A DNA stretch of 64,000 bases from Microcyclosporella mali. Its lineage: Eukaryota; Ascomycota; Dothideomycetes; Mycosphaerellales; Mycosphaerellaceae. Position 1 is the first letter of the stretch. The number at the start of each line of letters is the position of its first letter. The stretch is taken from positions 1,426,001 through 1,490,000 of the forward strand of contig NHNU01000002.1 in the NCBI GenBank assembly GCA_002785985.1, written 5' to 3'. Below the pieces are notes generated by a model. The model made no database searches and was not told where the DNA came from. It worked only from the letters and a program-made list of their open reading frames with translations. The position numbers and the translations under genes were made by a program. Of the stretch, positions 7,716 through 18,320 are shown piece by piece.

Positions 7716-10403
7716 TCAATAGTACCCATTCCAGTTCAGCCTCGTGAGCAACAGCCGGAGCATTTCGATGTCTGCAATTTGATCGGCAGCAATTGTTTTT
7801 GGAGGCCTCTGGGCCTGCTCTCTGAGTATGCTGAGGAATTCCGAGAACGAATGGCCAAAGTCAGCATACGCCACCCTGAATGATGACAAACCTCTACCTT
7901 CCTCGTGATGAATGGTGAACGCGCATCTCAGTAGTGCTGCCAAAGTGTCTTCGAAAGCATTCCGCAATTTCTCTTGCTTCCTCTTCAAAAACAGCCTGCT
8001 TCGAATGCGTTCCAGACATGAACCGTGGAGCTGACGCAAACCCTCGATACCTATGCTGGTGTTTTGGCCCATCTGATCGGCATTGTCCTCCTCTGTTAAA
8101 GTCTGCTCGATCTTGCTCAGAGCATCGCCCAAGGTGCGCCAGGGAGCAGCTATACCCATGTCCATAGTATGAGACAGCAAGACCGAAGCCAGGTGATGAG
8201 CAACATGCATAAAGGACGCGGCATTCTCGTCGGTGGTCTCGTTCTTTCGAGCAAATGCTTTGCGGCCTAAATCAGCGGTGACGTGAACAATTCGTAGGAG
8301 GCGAAGTATGTGTTTGAAGATATCATCGTATTTCTGTAGGGCCTCAAGAGTCAATACCGCGTCTAGCGGGGCTTGAGCGGTGTACTGGAGACGCAAGAAA
8401 TCGAGCGCGTAGATCGAGTTCGGGTCCAGTACACGGTCAATTTCTACTTCCGCAAGTTCGCGAATCGAGAAGCTCAATGAGCCTGGGATGTTTCCATGTT
8501 GTACAAAAGTGCGTTGGCGCGTTTGGCGGCCCTCGTAAGCATCAGTCAGAATGCCCATGAGTGTGAGCTGCAGCTCTGAGCTTGCCGGGGGCCATCGTTC
8601 TTCGTGCGTAGTACCTAGACGCAGACCCATGGTGTCAGAGGTGGGAAGCTTGCCGCGTCGTCGTTCCGCAGACTGAGCATCTTGGTCGAACAAGGCAGTG
8701 GACAGTCTGGTGACAAATTCGCCGTTACCGAACAGGTGAAAAGACCGCTGCACCTCGAGATGGTCGCGCAATTTGTGCTTGCGGAAGAGCTGTCGCATCA
8801 GCACGCCATTGACAAGCCTGTTCTGCGTTTGAATGAGTGGCTTGACATGCTCCAGTGGCGTGAAAGTAGACTCGGTCGAAAGGTCGAACACGCTGTCGGC
8901 AGTGACTGCTGTGCCCACACATAGAGACAATACATGTGATTTGATGCCGTTCGCCGAGGATGATGATGCTACATTTACATCTTTAGACATCATGGCATCC
9001 AATGTTGCGACATGCTTTTCTCGAATTGACTCGTCATGCCAGATCTGGTTCTCCATGTCCAGGTCGCAGTGAAGAGTGCGAATGGTCGGGTGGGACTCAG
9101 GCAACTGTTGGCCTCGGATATAACGAATCACTTGGCTTCTGTAAGCATTTGCAGCATCTCTTGCCTGATCAAGACTACGCTCTGCTTCACTGAAGTAGGA
9201 TAGCGGAGAAGCCTCACCGGAGCGTCCATACTCCAATAGAGGATGGGCTGGGGTCTGGACCTTCAAAATCCTGACTGCGAGTCTTGTCTCATGAATGAGA
9301 TCTCGATCTTCGGAGCTTATGAAGATCGCATTCTTCAATGGATCGCTCGATGACTCTTGTCCGGTTAAGGAGGAAGCTGTCCCGCCAAAGCCCATGTCAG
9401 CAGCAAGCTGCTCAAGCCATGGACTGCTTACTCTAGCAAGCAGTGCATGTAGAATCGGCCGGAACTCGAAGGCAATTCGACCTTCGAGCTGAATACTATC
9501 AGAAAGCAGCGCTATGACCTCTTCGTCGCTCGAACGGTAGCCGATGGTTTTGGCAAAATGTGAGAGCAGGTGAATAAGCCGCCCCGCTTGATGAACCAGA
9601 GAATGTAGTTGTAGGAGAGATCGGACTGTAGCGAGTCTGGCCGAAATGCTTTCATCTATAGCGTCCAGCATCTGCGAGACGCAATTCTGCATAGCCAAGA
9701 AAGCAGTGCATTCTCTGCGGAGTGACTGAGGCGGGGCTGCAAACATGCGTAGCTGAGCGAAAGCACTACCCATATCGATCAGGTCTTGAACATAACTTTC
9801 CGAGCACAACTTGCTCGAGCCGGAGATTGTCACACCCGAAAGAGTCTGCTCAAACACTTTCTTGGACTCGTTCCACTGGTAAAGCGTCGATGCGCGTCCC
9901 AAAGTAAGATTGCAAAGCGCCCGTAAGGTGTAGTCTCGTGGCAGAACTCCAGTCTCGCTCCGCGGCTCAACAGACGTTATAAAGGCGTCAAAGGCCGCCG
10001 GTCCAGCCTCGGACAATAGAGCCACCTCATCCGAGCTCGCATTGCAACCTTTTCCAAAGGACTCCCAAGTCTGTAGCCGTGGCGCTTCCCTTTCGGCATT
10101 CAACACGCCTTGCAGGTTCCAGACATTGAGAACAAAGCTCTCGTCTTCAGCGGCGATGACTGGAGCTGCTGGTATATCCTCAGGCGGAGTATGGTAACCA
10201 GTGGTGCTAACGTCGCCCATGAAGTCCGGGATGTGGAGATCAAAGACTGCTTCACCCTCGTCTAGGTCGCCCAGATCCGGGAGTTCCAAATCAGTTGGCG
10301 AGAAACATTCTGAAGTGCTATTGTTGTAGCCTTCAAGCAGCGTCGGCCCCTGCCAAAGATCGCCGTATTCGAACGCATGGCCGTGTGCGAGTGGGTCATC
10401 CAT
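7716..10403 (-). CDS. Gamma-tubulin complex component (Spc97/Spc98 family, GCP5/6-like)
   Basis: Structural subunit of the gamma-tubulin ring complex, which nucleates microtubules at spindle pole bodies. A single uninterrupted frame of 895 residues starts at a good ATG. The first 100 residues are acidic and disordered. Around residue 100 to 340 lies a GRIP1-like helical region, and around 480 to 880 the GRIP2 half, with a stretch reading LRDHLEVQRSFHLFGNGEFVTRL followed by MGLRLG and WPPASSELQLTLMG, typical of fungal non-core GCPs. The protein ends in ADQIADIEMLRLLLTRLNWNGYY, as family members do. Divergence from the core GCP2/GCP3 type and the length suggest one of the non-core components (GCP4/5/6). 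I favour GCP5 or GCP6 but cannot separate them by eye. Convergent with the GH5 gene. Confidence 0.8.
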   Translation of the reverse strand: MDDPLAHGHAFEYGDLWQGPTLLEGYNNSTSECFSPTDLELPDLGDLDEGEAVFDLHIPDFMGDVSTTGYHTPPEDIPAAPVIAAEDESFVLNVWNLQGVLNAEREAPRLQTWESFGKGCNASSDEVALLSEAGPAAFDAFITSVEPRSETGVLPRDYTLRALCNLTLGRASTLYQWNESKKVFEQTLSGVTISGSSKLCSESYVQDLIDMGSAFAQLRMFAAPPQSLRRECTAFLAMQNCVSQMLDAIDESISARLATVRSLLQLHSLVHQAGRLIHLLSHFAKTIGYRSSDEEVIALLSDSIQLEGRIAFEFRPILHALLARVSSPWLEQLAADMGFGGTASSLTGQESSSDPLKNAIFISSEDRDLIHETRLAVRILKVQTPAHPLLEYGRSGEASPLSYFSEAERSLDQARDAANAYRSQVIRYIRGQQLPESHPTIRTLHCDLDMENQIWHDESIREKHVATLDAMMSKDVNVASSSSANGIKSHVLSLCVGTAVTADSVFDLSTESTFTPLEHVKPLIQTQNRLVNGVLMRQLFRKHKLRDHLEVQRSFHLFGNGEFVTRLSTALFDQDAQSAERRRGKLPTSDTMGLRLGTTHEERWPPASSELQLTLMGILTDAYEGRQTRQRTFVQHGNIPGSLSFSIRELAEVEIDRVLDPNSIYALDFLRLQYTAQAPLDAVLTLEALQKYDDIFKHILRLLRIVHVTADLGRKAFARKNETTDENAASFMHVAHHLASVLLSHTMDMGIAAPWRTLGDALSKIEQTLTEEDNADQMGQNTSIGIEGLRQLHGSCLERIRSRLFLKRKQEKLRNAFEDTLAALLRCAFTIHHEEGRGLSSFRVAYADFGHSFSEFLSILREQAQRPPKTIAADQIADIEMLRLLLTRLNWNGYY

Positions 10404-12005
10404 GTTTAAGTCATTGTTTGGGAGTTCCGTTGCGAAAAGAGAAAGAGAGGTCGAGGTCGACGCGAAGATGACGCGTGAAGGTGGTCAAGTTGTCCCACGA
10501 CTTTCGGAATCACATGACGGCCAGAAGAGAAGGAGAAGGGAGGCAACAATATTGGAAGAAATTACGATCAAAATATTGTTTCGTTGATCAGAACGACATG
10601 CCACCACATCCTAGTGTCGACACAGTCCTGGCTTCGTTTTTTTCCAACAGATTGGGCGATACGCCGAACGGCCCTCCAAACAAGGCTAATTTGCTCGAAA
10701 GCTTGCAGATATGTTCAGCTACGAGTCAACGTTTCGACGTGAGATACAGCAGGAATACATACGAGGAGATGGATAAATATCGTCGCAGTATGCCTTAGCA
10801 GTCAACAATACCACGCGCGCAGAAAGCTGACTGTAATGCTATGTTGGTCTTCCTTCGGAGCTACACCTTACTACGCCCTGGTGATCCAATGCATCCTTGA
10901 CACTGAGAGAAGATGAGCTTTCAAGCAGCTGCGGTCACCATCTTCAAAATTTCCCCTAAACCACTTACTGTCTTGCAAGTCCAGTCCCATCATCCTGACT
11001 GGGGCCCTGTATGAGCGTTACAATTTGCTGCATTGTTGGGGTGCACGAGTGGTGTTCTTTATTGCTATCGTGCATTGGTCGATTTTCTTCACGGAGTGGG
11101 TGAGTGCCTACTTCGTGGCATCTTAGCTACACAAGATGCCGATAGTCAGAAGGCTTCGGTGCTTGGGGCATCATCACTTGGATAGTACTGCCTGGGATTG
11201 GCCTGCCTTTGTGGGACAGCGTATCGTAGCCGCAGCAGTACCGCTCCGAAGTCTGTCTATCAATGTGCCAAAGGTTGTGGTGTACGCTTCATAATCTTTA
11301 ATTTTGGAGTGTGGCAGCGACGGGGCATAATTCGGAACACGCACGCCTTTAGTCAACTGTCATGCGAGCCGCAGCTGCACAGAACTATGCACCTCGTCCA
11401 ACACTTGGAACGATCTCTCCAATGCCGCGCAGCTCGAATGTATGGCGCTAGACTGTCCGAGGAAAGAGTAGTGCACAAGGGGACCTATACACAACCTTGG
11501 AGGTGACATTCCGTTCACCGAGACATATGAGTGGTAAAATTTCGAAAATTGAAGTGCCGGACCGTCGGGGTTACATTTTCCTGGCAGTCACCCCGTGGAG
11601 ACTCTCTGTGGGGCCAGTGTGTCCACATCGGGACGATAACTCTTGTCGGCGACAAGCATTCGCTTGGCATTGAAAAAGCGATATCTCGTTCCCTCAAGCT
11701 CATCAGGCGAATCTGATTAAGCATTTCATCACCATGTTCTCTCACACAACGTCTGCCGATGTCTAAAGAAGATTCGACTGATGGCGTGGAGATAAGGTCG
11801 GAAATAGACTTTACGAAATACGTTCATGATGTCACAGGCACAACAAATCAAAATGCATATATGCTAGCGCTGGGGCATCCACACGGCCCACGTCGATAGT
11901 GGAGCGTTTACTCAACGCGAGAGAAACGGTAGGGGTTTGTAGTATAAGGTCTGCGCCGCTGCCGTCCGAGTCTGCACTTCGCCTCCATCCTCGCCGTTCA
12001 CCAAG
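10404..12005. other. Long divergent intergenic region
   Basis: About 1.6 kb between the starts of a gamma-tubulin complex gene and an MFS transporter. The bases before 12005 are the likely transporter promoter. Short open frames occur on both strands (for example an ATG-started 66-codon frame from 10597), but none shows a domain, codon bias or splice structure that I trust. No RNA gene or mobile element was seen. Confidence 0.45.
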
Positions 12006-13652
12006 ATGTCCGAAGTTGACGAGAAGAAAACCGAATCCGGAGCGCCATCTGAGGACCTCTCACCCACGCGCGTTGAACGCGGGAGTCCCACAGTCCCGGA
12101 AGGAGAACTCCTGAGCGAAGGCGATGTCCTCACCAAGATCCGAGCAGACTCAAGCTCTACGACACCAGTCTGGGTAACTTTCTCCCCCAATGACCCCGAG
12201 AATCCACGGAACTTCCCCAAATGGAAGAAATGGTACATTGTCAGCCTGGTCTGTTTCCTCAACTACCTCACAACCCTCTGCGCAGGCGGCTACTCCTCCG
12301 GTGCGGACGACATAGCATCCACCTTCAGCGTCAGCAGCGAAGTCGTCACAGTCGGTCTTTCCATGTACATTCTCGGCTTCGCGGTGGGACCCATGCTGCT
12401 CGCCCCTTTGAGCGAGTACTACGGCCGCAGCCCAGTCTACATTGTCTCCTGGTTCATTCTGGTGATTTTCCAGCTGCCGTTGGCGCTGGCGCCTAACATC
12501 GGCACGATAATTGTGTGCAGATTGATTGCCGGAGTTGGAGGCAGTGCGCCACTGACGAATACGGGTGGAACGATCAGTGATCTGTTCAAGAGAGATGAGA
12601 GCGGAGGAGCCATGAGGATCTATGGCGTAAGTTCGACGTTTGGGCCGCCCATGGCTCTGGTGGTGTCCGGGTACATCGCCCAACAAATGGGATTCCGATG
12701 GCTTTTCTGGGTGTATATGATTGTTACCGGGGCGACTTGGATCGCGCTGGTACTTACGCTGCCAGAAACGAGGCATAGCACTATTCTGGAGAAGAAGGCG
12801 AGACGGGTGGAGAAGATGTTGAAAAAGGAGGGGATCGCGCGGGATGTCAGTGACTCGCACCGGAAGGGTGAGAAGAGGAGTTTTCACAGCCTCTTCGCGA
12901 CAAACCTCACTCGACCGATTCGTTTCCTGATGACTGAGCCTATCACTATGGGTGCCGCGGCATACAACGGCTTCATCTATGGAATCGTATATCTTTTCAA
13001 TGAATCGTTCCCTCTGGTGTTTGGCAACAATCATGGCTTCAACACCGGAGAGGAGGGACTGGCGTTCATTGGTTTCGCTTTGGGAGTGCTAGTCGCCGCG
13101 GCTTTCAATCCTTTGCAGGAGCGATATTACCTGCGCCGAGTAGCAGAGAACGAAGGGAAAGGCGTTCCGGAGGCGAGAATGTGGCAAGCAAGATATGGAG
13201 CCTTCCTGTTGCCTATCTCTCTCTTCTGGTGAGTCACACTGAAGTGCCATGAGAATGGACGGTATTGACGCTCTTTACGCAGGTTCGCATGGACATCCTT
13301 CTCCTCAGTCCACTGGATCGTCCCCATAATAGCCTCCTCCTTCTTCGGCGCAGGCATCTACACCGTAATTCTCGGCATACTCAACTACATCGTCGACTCT
13401 TACCAGACCTACTCTGCAAGCGCTCTTGCAGGCGTGATCCTCGTTCGCAACACCGTAGGCGCAGGCTTTCCTCTCTTTGGACGCCAGATGTATCAGACGC
13501 TAGGGTATGAGTGGGCGAGCACTCTTTTGGCGTTTTTGAGTTTACTGTTTGTTCCGATTGTGTGGTGGTGGTTCTATAGGGGCGAGCAGCTAAGGTTGAA
13601 GAGTCCCTGGGCAAGGGAGCATTTTGACCAGGACGATGATTCGCCGCATTGA
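12006..13652 (+). CDS. MFS transporter, DHA1 drug/polyamine antiporter type
   Basis: Twelve-helix plasma-membrane proton antiporter of the DHA1 family, which exports drugs, polyamines or toxic small molecules. Exons are 12006-13228 and 13283-13652, about 530 residues. The 54-nt intron (GTGAGT..CGCAG) joins ISLFW to FAWTSFSSVHW. A charged cytoplasmic N-terminus of about 75 residues precedes the first membrane helix. Motif A-like PLSEYYGRSP follows helix 2, NTGGTISDLF lies after helix 4, and an antiporter-type motif C (GPPMALVVSGY) is present in helix 5. A cytoplasmic loop with many Lys/Arg sits between helices 6 and 7. The substrate is unknown. The related transporter at 22138-23932 has its intron at a different place, so this is not a recent local duplication. 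Confidence 0.92.
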
Positions 13653-14344
13653 TGTGTAGAGAGATGAGATAGAACTGGGCATAAGTGCCGTCATCAACCA
13701 CAAAGGCAAACAAATGTTCGCGACTTTGTGCTTCGCCACCAAGGATTGCTGAACGACGCAGTCGCACAATTGTCGACAGCGTCTAAAAAACTCCCAAGGC
13801 TCGATCCGATTGAGTAGGACGGACTCGCGCTGTTCTGTTCGATCTTTTCGCAGCTGCTCTGAGAGACGTTCGGCGTGATACCGAGTCCAGGCATGCAAAT
13901 GGTCGACTCCCTTATGACCCTTGGTGCAGCAGTTGTTCGGTTCGAGAGCGAGGATAGCCTGCGAGGAGCTTTTCATGTAGGAGGCTTCTGCTAGTTGGCG
14001 CTTTTGTTACGTTTGGCGTGAGTACACATGACTGGGATTATTGTATTGCCAAAAATCATGAGATAGCTGTCAATATCTCATGGCAGGTCATAACGATGGC
14101 ACAACAACCTCACAAACATCCGTTCCGATGTCATTTGGCTTGTTTGAGTCCTCGTGGCGAGTGGTGTTGCCGAAGCAAACGGAAGGAGGGGTCACAAACG
14201 CTGCGCGCACGATCATCTCGAGCATTCGAACGACTTCGACAATGGCACCGAACTCCATCCTGCAACTTCGGTCTCGAGGCCATCCACTGCCGCTCGGCCG
14301 TTTGATATGAATCAGTTACCACACCCTCGAACCGACACTAGACC
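13653..14344. other. Intergenic region, MFS gene / zinc-knuckle gene
   Basis: About 690 bases between two genes on the same strand. It should contain the 3' end of the transporter transcript and the promoter of the next gene. Several short open frames overlap here with no supporting signal. Confidence 0.4.
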
Positions 14345-17194
14345 ATGGCGTCCAAACCGGATCGGCAGCGAAGAGCGTCTCGAAGGACCTCGTTAGCCTT
14401 TGATGACTTCCAGGTAAGTCCAGACAACACGTCAAGTGGCCATGGAGGAAATCGGGCGAGCAGACGCAGGGCACCTTTCGTCGCATTCACTCCCGGGTCG
14501 GTAGACTTGTCTGATAATATGCCGTACGTGGGATGTCCTCCTCAACATGGGCAGTACCACGGAGCATCAGATCTCAACATGACGCCTGGAAATTCATTTC
14601 CTCGATGGCATGGCAGCCGCGACGTCTTCGATCCACTGATATCGCACAATCCTTTTGTCAATGGAGCGCGCATGTACAGATTTGCCCTTGGAGATCCGCT
14701 GTGCGTGAAGTGTGGTTCGACGGGTCATCTACCAAGAGAATGTGGTAATGAGCCGCTGAGTTGGGAGGAGCAACACTATTTGCATGCGCTCGTGCGGCAA
14801 GAGCAGCAGCGCAGCTTGGCGGAGCGCGATCTCGTGGGGCATGATCAGGCAGGCAGAGGCGAGCGACCACAAACGCGCAACCTCGATTATCCGCCCGCGC
14901 ACAACCTCCAGCCTCCATACATGCCAGAGCCGTATCGTCCGCGGATTCAAGACGAGCCCGACCGCGCGTTATTTCGAGAGGCAGAAACCGAGCACGACTG
15001 GCCAGAAGTGGCTGCAGAATCGGAGTCAAGTTGGCAAATGCCTCGCCCGCAGCCTCGACGTGACTCCATGCCGCGTCACCAATATGACCAGAAAGCCACG
15101 CTCGAGCGTCGATACATGCCACCACCTCTACACGAGCCAGCAAGACACTTCCAGCGAGAACCAAGTCCACACTCGAGCATGAAGGTCTGGCATATGAACG
15201 GTCCATCTCGTGATGAGCAAGAGCACCCGCCCATGTCAGCAATGTCGAGGAGGAGCACGCTGGAGAGGAAGCCGCTGGACAGTCAGGCAGATCTATCCAA
15301 GGCCACACAGGGAAGCTTGTCTTCACGCCATGCATCAGAGCCAGTCTCAGCGCCACCTTCGACTCACTCAAACGCCGCCAGCATGTCACCGGAATACAAG
15401 TTCGCGGGAATGGCGAATAAGATGGCATTGAAGCAGAAGGAGAAGGAGCACTGGAAGCACGCCGATCTCAACGTGAAAGATGAAGTCGACGCGGAGAAAG
15501 GTTCAGCCGGGGGCCAGGATGCCCTCCGACCTCACATCGCAGTGCGAAGAGAGCCTCCCACTACTCCTCTACCCGTCGCGACGGCTGTGAATGCCAGTCT
15601 ACAGCTGCGACTGATTCCCCTAAAAGCGCGTAAGATGGGCGCAAGTGTACGACTTTCGAACGGCGAAGCACAGGCAGTCGGGCCTCATCCTTCCACAATC
15701 CGCGTCTCTGCCCGGTACCTGACCCAAGCCGCCATCGAAAAGTACCTGTCGCCTATTTCGCTAGAGCCGCAAGAGAGAAGTCAAGCCGAGGCGCGCGAGG
15801 ATAGTCTGAGATTGCAGGGAGTAGCGTGGATTGACAATGTACGGCGAGCACTGCAGCTGCCAGTCAAGACATACACCTCCGCCTGCGTCTTCTACCACAA
15901 ATTCCGTCTGGCACATCCTTTCCACGAATACAGCTTCGCCGATGCAGCCGCTGCCAGTCTGCTAAATGCTTGCAAATCGGAGGATACCCTGAAAAAGAGC
16001 AGGGACATTCTGGCAGCAGCCTACAACCTCAAGCAGCCCGCTGGTCATGAGCAGCTTAGTGCAGACGACCCCATTTTTGATGGCCCTAGCAGGACTATCA
16101 TTGGTCTGGAGCGCCTAGTGCTGGAGAGCTCTTCCTTTGACTTCACGAACCGAGCGCCCCATAACATGCTGGTCAAGGTGGCCAAGAGTCTACCCGCGAG
16201 CGAGGACAAGAAGAGTGTATGCCAGCTAGCATGGATCGTGCTCACCGACATTCACCGTACCTTTGCGCCTCTAAAGCAGACAAGCTCTACCCTCAGCTTA
16301 GCATGTCTGGAGCTTGCAGCGCACTTCAAAGCTGCTTCATCTCAAGACAACATTTGCTTTGTTCGTGACCATCTGCAAGAACTCGATCCCAGTCGGTGGC
16401 ACACAACCAGAGAAGAGGTCATGGAGATCTTGCTAGATGCTCTGGATATGTATACCCACCACACCACACAGACCATCCTCGGAACGCAGTACTCTCTTGA
16501 CGACTTCCTTCGGATTCGCCTAGCACTGAACAAGGAATGTTCAGAGTCGAGCATTCCGCGTCACACCATCGTACAGCCTCCTCCCTCACCTGATAATGCC
16601 AACAATACCAGCAGCACGCTCAGAGTAGCGAATGGACATCCCACACCTGTCTCGCCACCACAAGCTGGCACTCAAGCTCCACCTCAACCCAATGGAGTCA
16701 TCGCTTCACTTCCTGTGCCCGAAGGCGGCGGCACACTCCGCTTCATGCTGAATCCTCAACGAGCGACCGAAGAACGTGCGCAAGTCAGCTCATTCTATAC
16801 TGCTGAGTACGAAGAATATGAGGAAGAAATCGAAGTTCCTATCCATCGCGACCGCTCGCGAGACCGAGATAGGGAAAGAGAACGGCGGCGAGAGAATCTC
16901 TTCGATGACAGAGACAGACGTGGCGGGAGGTCAGAATCAGGGAGAAGTTTGCCGCCGGGACCTCCACCTCCGCGAGATCGGGAACGTGATCCGCTGCGGG
17001 ATCGCGAGCGTGAAGCTGAGCGTGAACGGGCGAGAATGAGAGAGCGAGACAGAGACAGGAGGTATGACGATCGGAGGTACGATGATCGAGAGAGGGACAG
17101 AAGATATGACGATAGGAGGGATCATGGCCATGACAGACATCGGGACAGGAGTTACTATGATGAGGATCGGCGGAGGAGGGATGATAGGCGGTAG
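14345..17194 (+). CDS. CCHC zinc-knuckle protein in one frame with a CTDK-I cyclin subunit (CtkB/Ctk2-like)
   Basis: One open frame of 949 codons holds two units usually found apart. Residues 1 to about 400 form a low-complexity protein with one CCHC zinc knuckle (C120, C123, H128, C133). Residues about 431 to 740 match the cyclin subunit of CTDK-I, which with the kinase Ctk1 phosphorylates Ser2 of the RNA polymerase II tail: LQGVAWIDNVRRALQLPV, YTSACVFYHKFRLAHPF and IIGLERLVLESS are cyclin-box signatures. The C-terminal 115 residues are an RD/RE-rich tail resembling splicing-factor tails. An ATG at 15635 (residue 431, MGASVRLSNG) sits where stand-alone CtkB proteins begin, followed by GPHPSTIRVS. 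The linker at about 395-430 reads like non-coding translation. So this may be two genes in one frame, or a true fusion. A possible in-frame intron (CAG/GTAAGT at 14413, to about 14463) is noted. Confidence 0.75.
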   Translation: MASKPDRQRRASRRTSLAFDDFQVSPDNTSSGHGGNRASRRRAPFVAFTPGSVDLSDNMPYVGCPPQHGQYHGASDLNMTPGNSFPRWHGSRDVFDPLISHNPFVNGARMYRFALGDPLCVKCGSTGHLPRECGNEPLSWEEQHYLHALVRQEQQRSLAERDLVGHDQAGRGERPQTRNLDYPPAHNLQPPYMPEPYRPRIQDEPDRALFREAETEHDWPEVAAESESSWQMPRPQPRRDSMPRHQYDQKATLERRYMPPPLHEPARHFQREPSPHSSMKVWHMNGPSRDEQEHPPMSAMSRRSTLERKPLDSQADLSKATQGSLSSRHASEPVSAPPSTHSNAASMSPEYKFAGMANKMALKQKEKEHWKHADLNVKDEVDAEKGSAGGQDALRPHIAVRREPPTTPLPVATAVNASLQLRLIPLKARKMGASVRLSNGEAQAVGPHPSTIRVSARYLTQAAIEKYLSPISLEPQERSQAEAREDSLRLQGVAWIDNVRRALQLPVKTYTSACVFYHKFRLAHPFHEYSFADAAAASLLNACKSEDTLKKSRDILAAAYNLKQPAGHEQLSADDPIFDGPSRTIIGLERLVLESSSFDFTNRAPHNMLVKVAKSLPASEDKKSVCQLAWIVLTDIHRTFAPLKQTSSTLSLACLELAAHFKAASSQDNICFVRDHLQELDPSRWHTTREEVMEILLDALDMYTHHTTQTILGTQYSLDDFLRIRLALNKECSESSIPRHTIVQPPPSPDNANNTSSTLRVANGHPTPVSPPQAGTQAPPQPNGVIASLPVPEGGGTLRFMLNPQRATEERAQVSSFYTAEYEEYEEEIEVPIHRDRSRDRDRERERRRENLFDDRDRRGGRSESGRSLPPGPPPPRDRERDPLRDREREAERERARMRERDRDRRYDDRRYDDRERDRRYDDRRDHGHDRHRDRSYYDEDRRRRDDRR

Positions 17195-17618
17195 GTGTAA
17201 GTTCCCAACCACTGGATACTATCAGAAAATGTGTCTTCAGGTGCTTTCGCTTAGCTGCTCCATGCTCTGGCTTTCTGCGACTTTTGAAGTCAAGCAGGCA
17301 CCAGCCCGCCGAGACACTACACAACTCCGAAACACAATGGAACCATGATTTACTGGCCGACATCGATAAGCTTCAACGCGGCTCGTTCAATTCCGACCCC
17401 CCAATCCAGCTGAGCTGCGTGATACTGAAAGCTTGGTCGCAAAAGGAAAGAGCATTGCTCCGATGACCGACCACTACTAAAGCCCTGCGCGGTCGCCCCT
17501 CCCGATTTTGCGACTCGAGGCATGTATGCCAGACTACCGCAGGAAGCAAGAACACCAAGCACATGATACAAAAGCAGAAAAGTTCCTACCAAGACGGAAC
17601 ACACCAGAAGCAAGACTC
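17195..17618. other. Convergent intergenic region
   Basis: A 424-base tail-to-tail spacer between the cyclin-containing gene and the Myb-like gene. Only 3' ends are expected, and nothing else was recognised. Confidence 0.45.
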
Positions 17619-18320
17619 CTAGTCAGATTCCTCCTCATCATCACTGTCTCCCTTGAAATCCGCATCCTTGATACCCTCCGGCGGCAACGTGCCACCCTGC
17701 ACCATCAGCTTCTTGTACTGCCGCTGCATCACAACGCCCGGATACTTGTCCCCGCCCTTCTCGCCCACAACTCTTGCCACGAGATCCCACTTCTGCGCCT
17801 CGAAGCTCTCCTCTACCTCCCTCTTCGCCTCCAAAAGACGAGCGTTGTCTTCCTCTTTGATGACAGTGAAGTTGCTCTTGAGGCGCGCGTAGCGATTCGG
17901 GAGAGTCGAGGTGCCAGTCTTCTCGCCCGTGAGCTCTTGCCACTTACGGCGGATGTCGGTCCAGTTGGAGCCTGCGTCGCGCTTGGTGATCATCATCTTG
18001 TCGGCTTCGACGCACTCGTCGAAAGAGCGTGGGATGACTCGAGTCGTGGCTAGTTTGGCTCCGGTCTTGCGACCCTTCACTGGAGCGGCGAGAGCGATGT
18101 CCTCGGGAGCAGACTGAGCGACGGCTTTCTTCGTCGTCGACTGGGGGTCGGCGTTGTTGTTGCTGCCGCTGACGGTGGATTTGCGCTTCTTGGAGGCTGG
18201 AGTGGGTTGCTTGGGTTTCTCGATGTAGTTCTTGGGCACATTAGCCGGGGTGCGGGTGAAGCCTTTCTCAGCGGCGCCCTGGGTGAAGGTCATTTGATTG
18301 AAGTCGGCTTTGGGCGGCAT
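17619..18320 (-). CDS. Myb/SANT-like small protein of unknown function
   Basis: A single-exon frame of 233 residues from an ATG. The first 75 residues are a Lys/Pro/Ser-rich disordered region with a basic cluster (KKRK), a possible nuclear localisation signal. Residues about 95 to 150 resemble a Myb/SANT helix-turn-helix, with Trp at WTDIRRKW and NRYARLKSNF forming the last helix. Residues 155 to 215 are charged and helical (EDNARLLEAKREVEESFEAQKWD), followed by an acidic end (DSDDEEESD). Proteins of this build are common in filamentous fungi and usually annotated as Myb-like DNA-binding; the target is unknown. A regulatory nuclear role is my inference. Confidence 0.75.
   Translation of the reverse strand: MPPKADFNQMTFTQGAAEKGFTRTPANVPKNYIEKPKQPTPASKKRKSTVSGSNNNADPQSTTKKAVAQSAPEDIALAAPVKGRKTGAKLATTRVIPRSFDECVEADKMMITKRDAGSNWTDIRRKWQELTGEKTGTSTLPNRYARLKSNFTVIKEEDNARLLEAKREVEESFEAQKWDLVARVVGEKGGDKYPGVVMQRQYKKLMVQGGTLPPEGIKDADFKGDSDDEEESD

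Noticed and set aside
10597..10797. 66-codon ATG-started plus-strand frame
   Set aside because: Short, without recognisable features; expected by chance in 1.6 kb of non-coding DNA.
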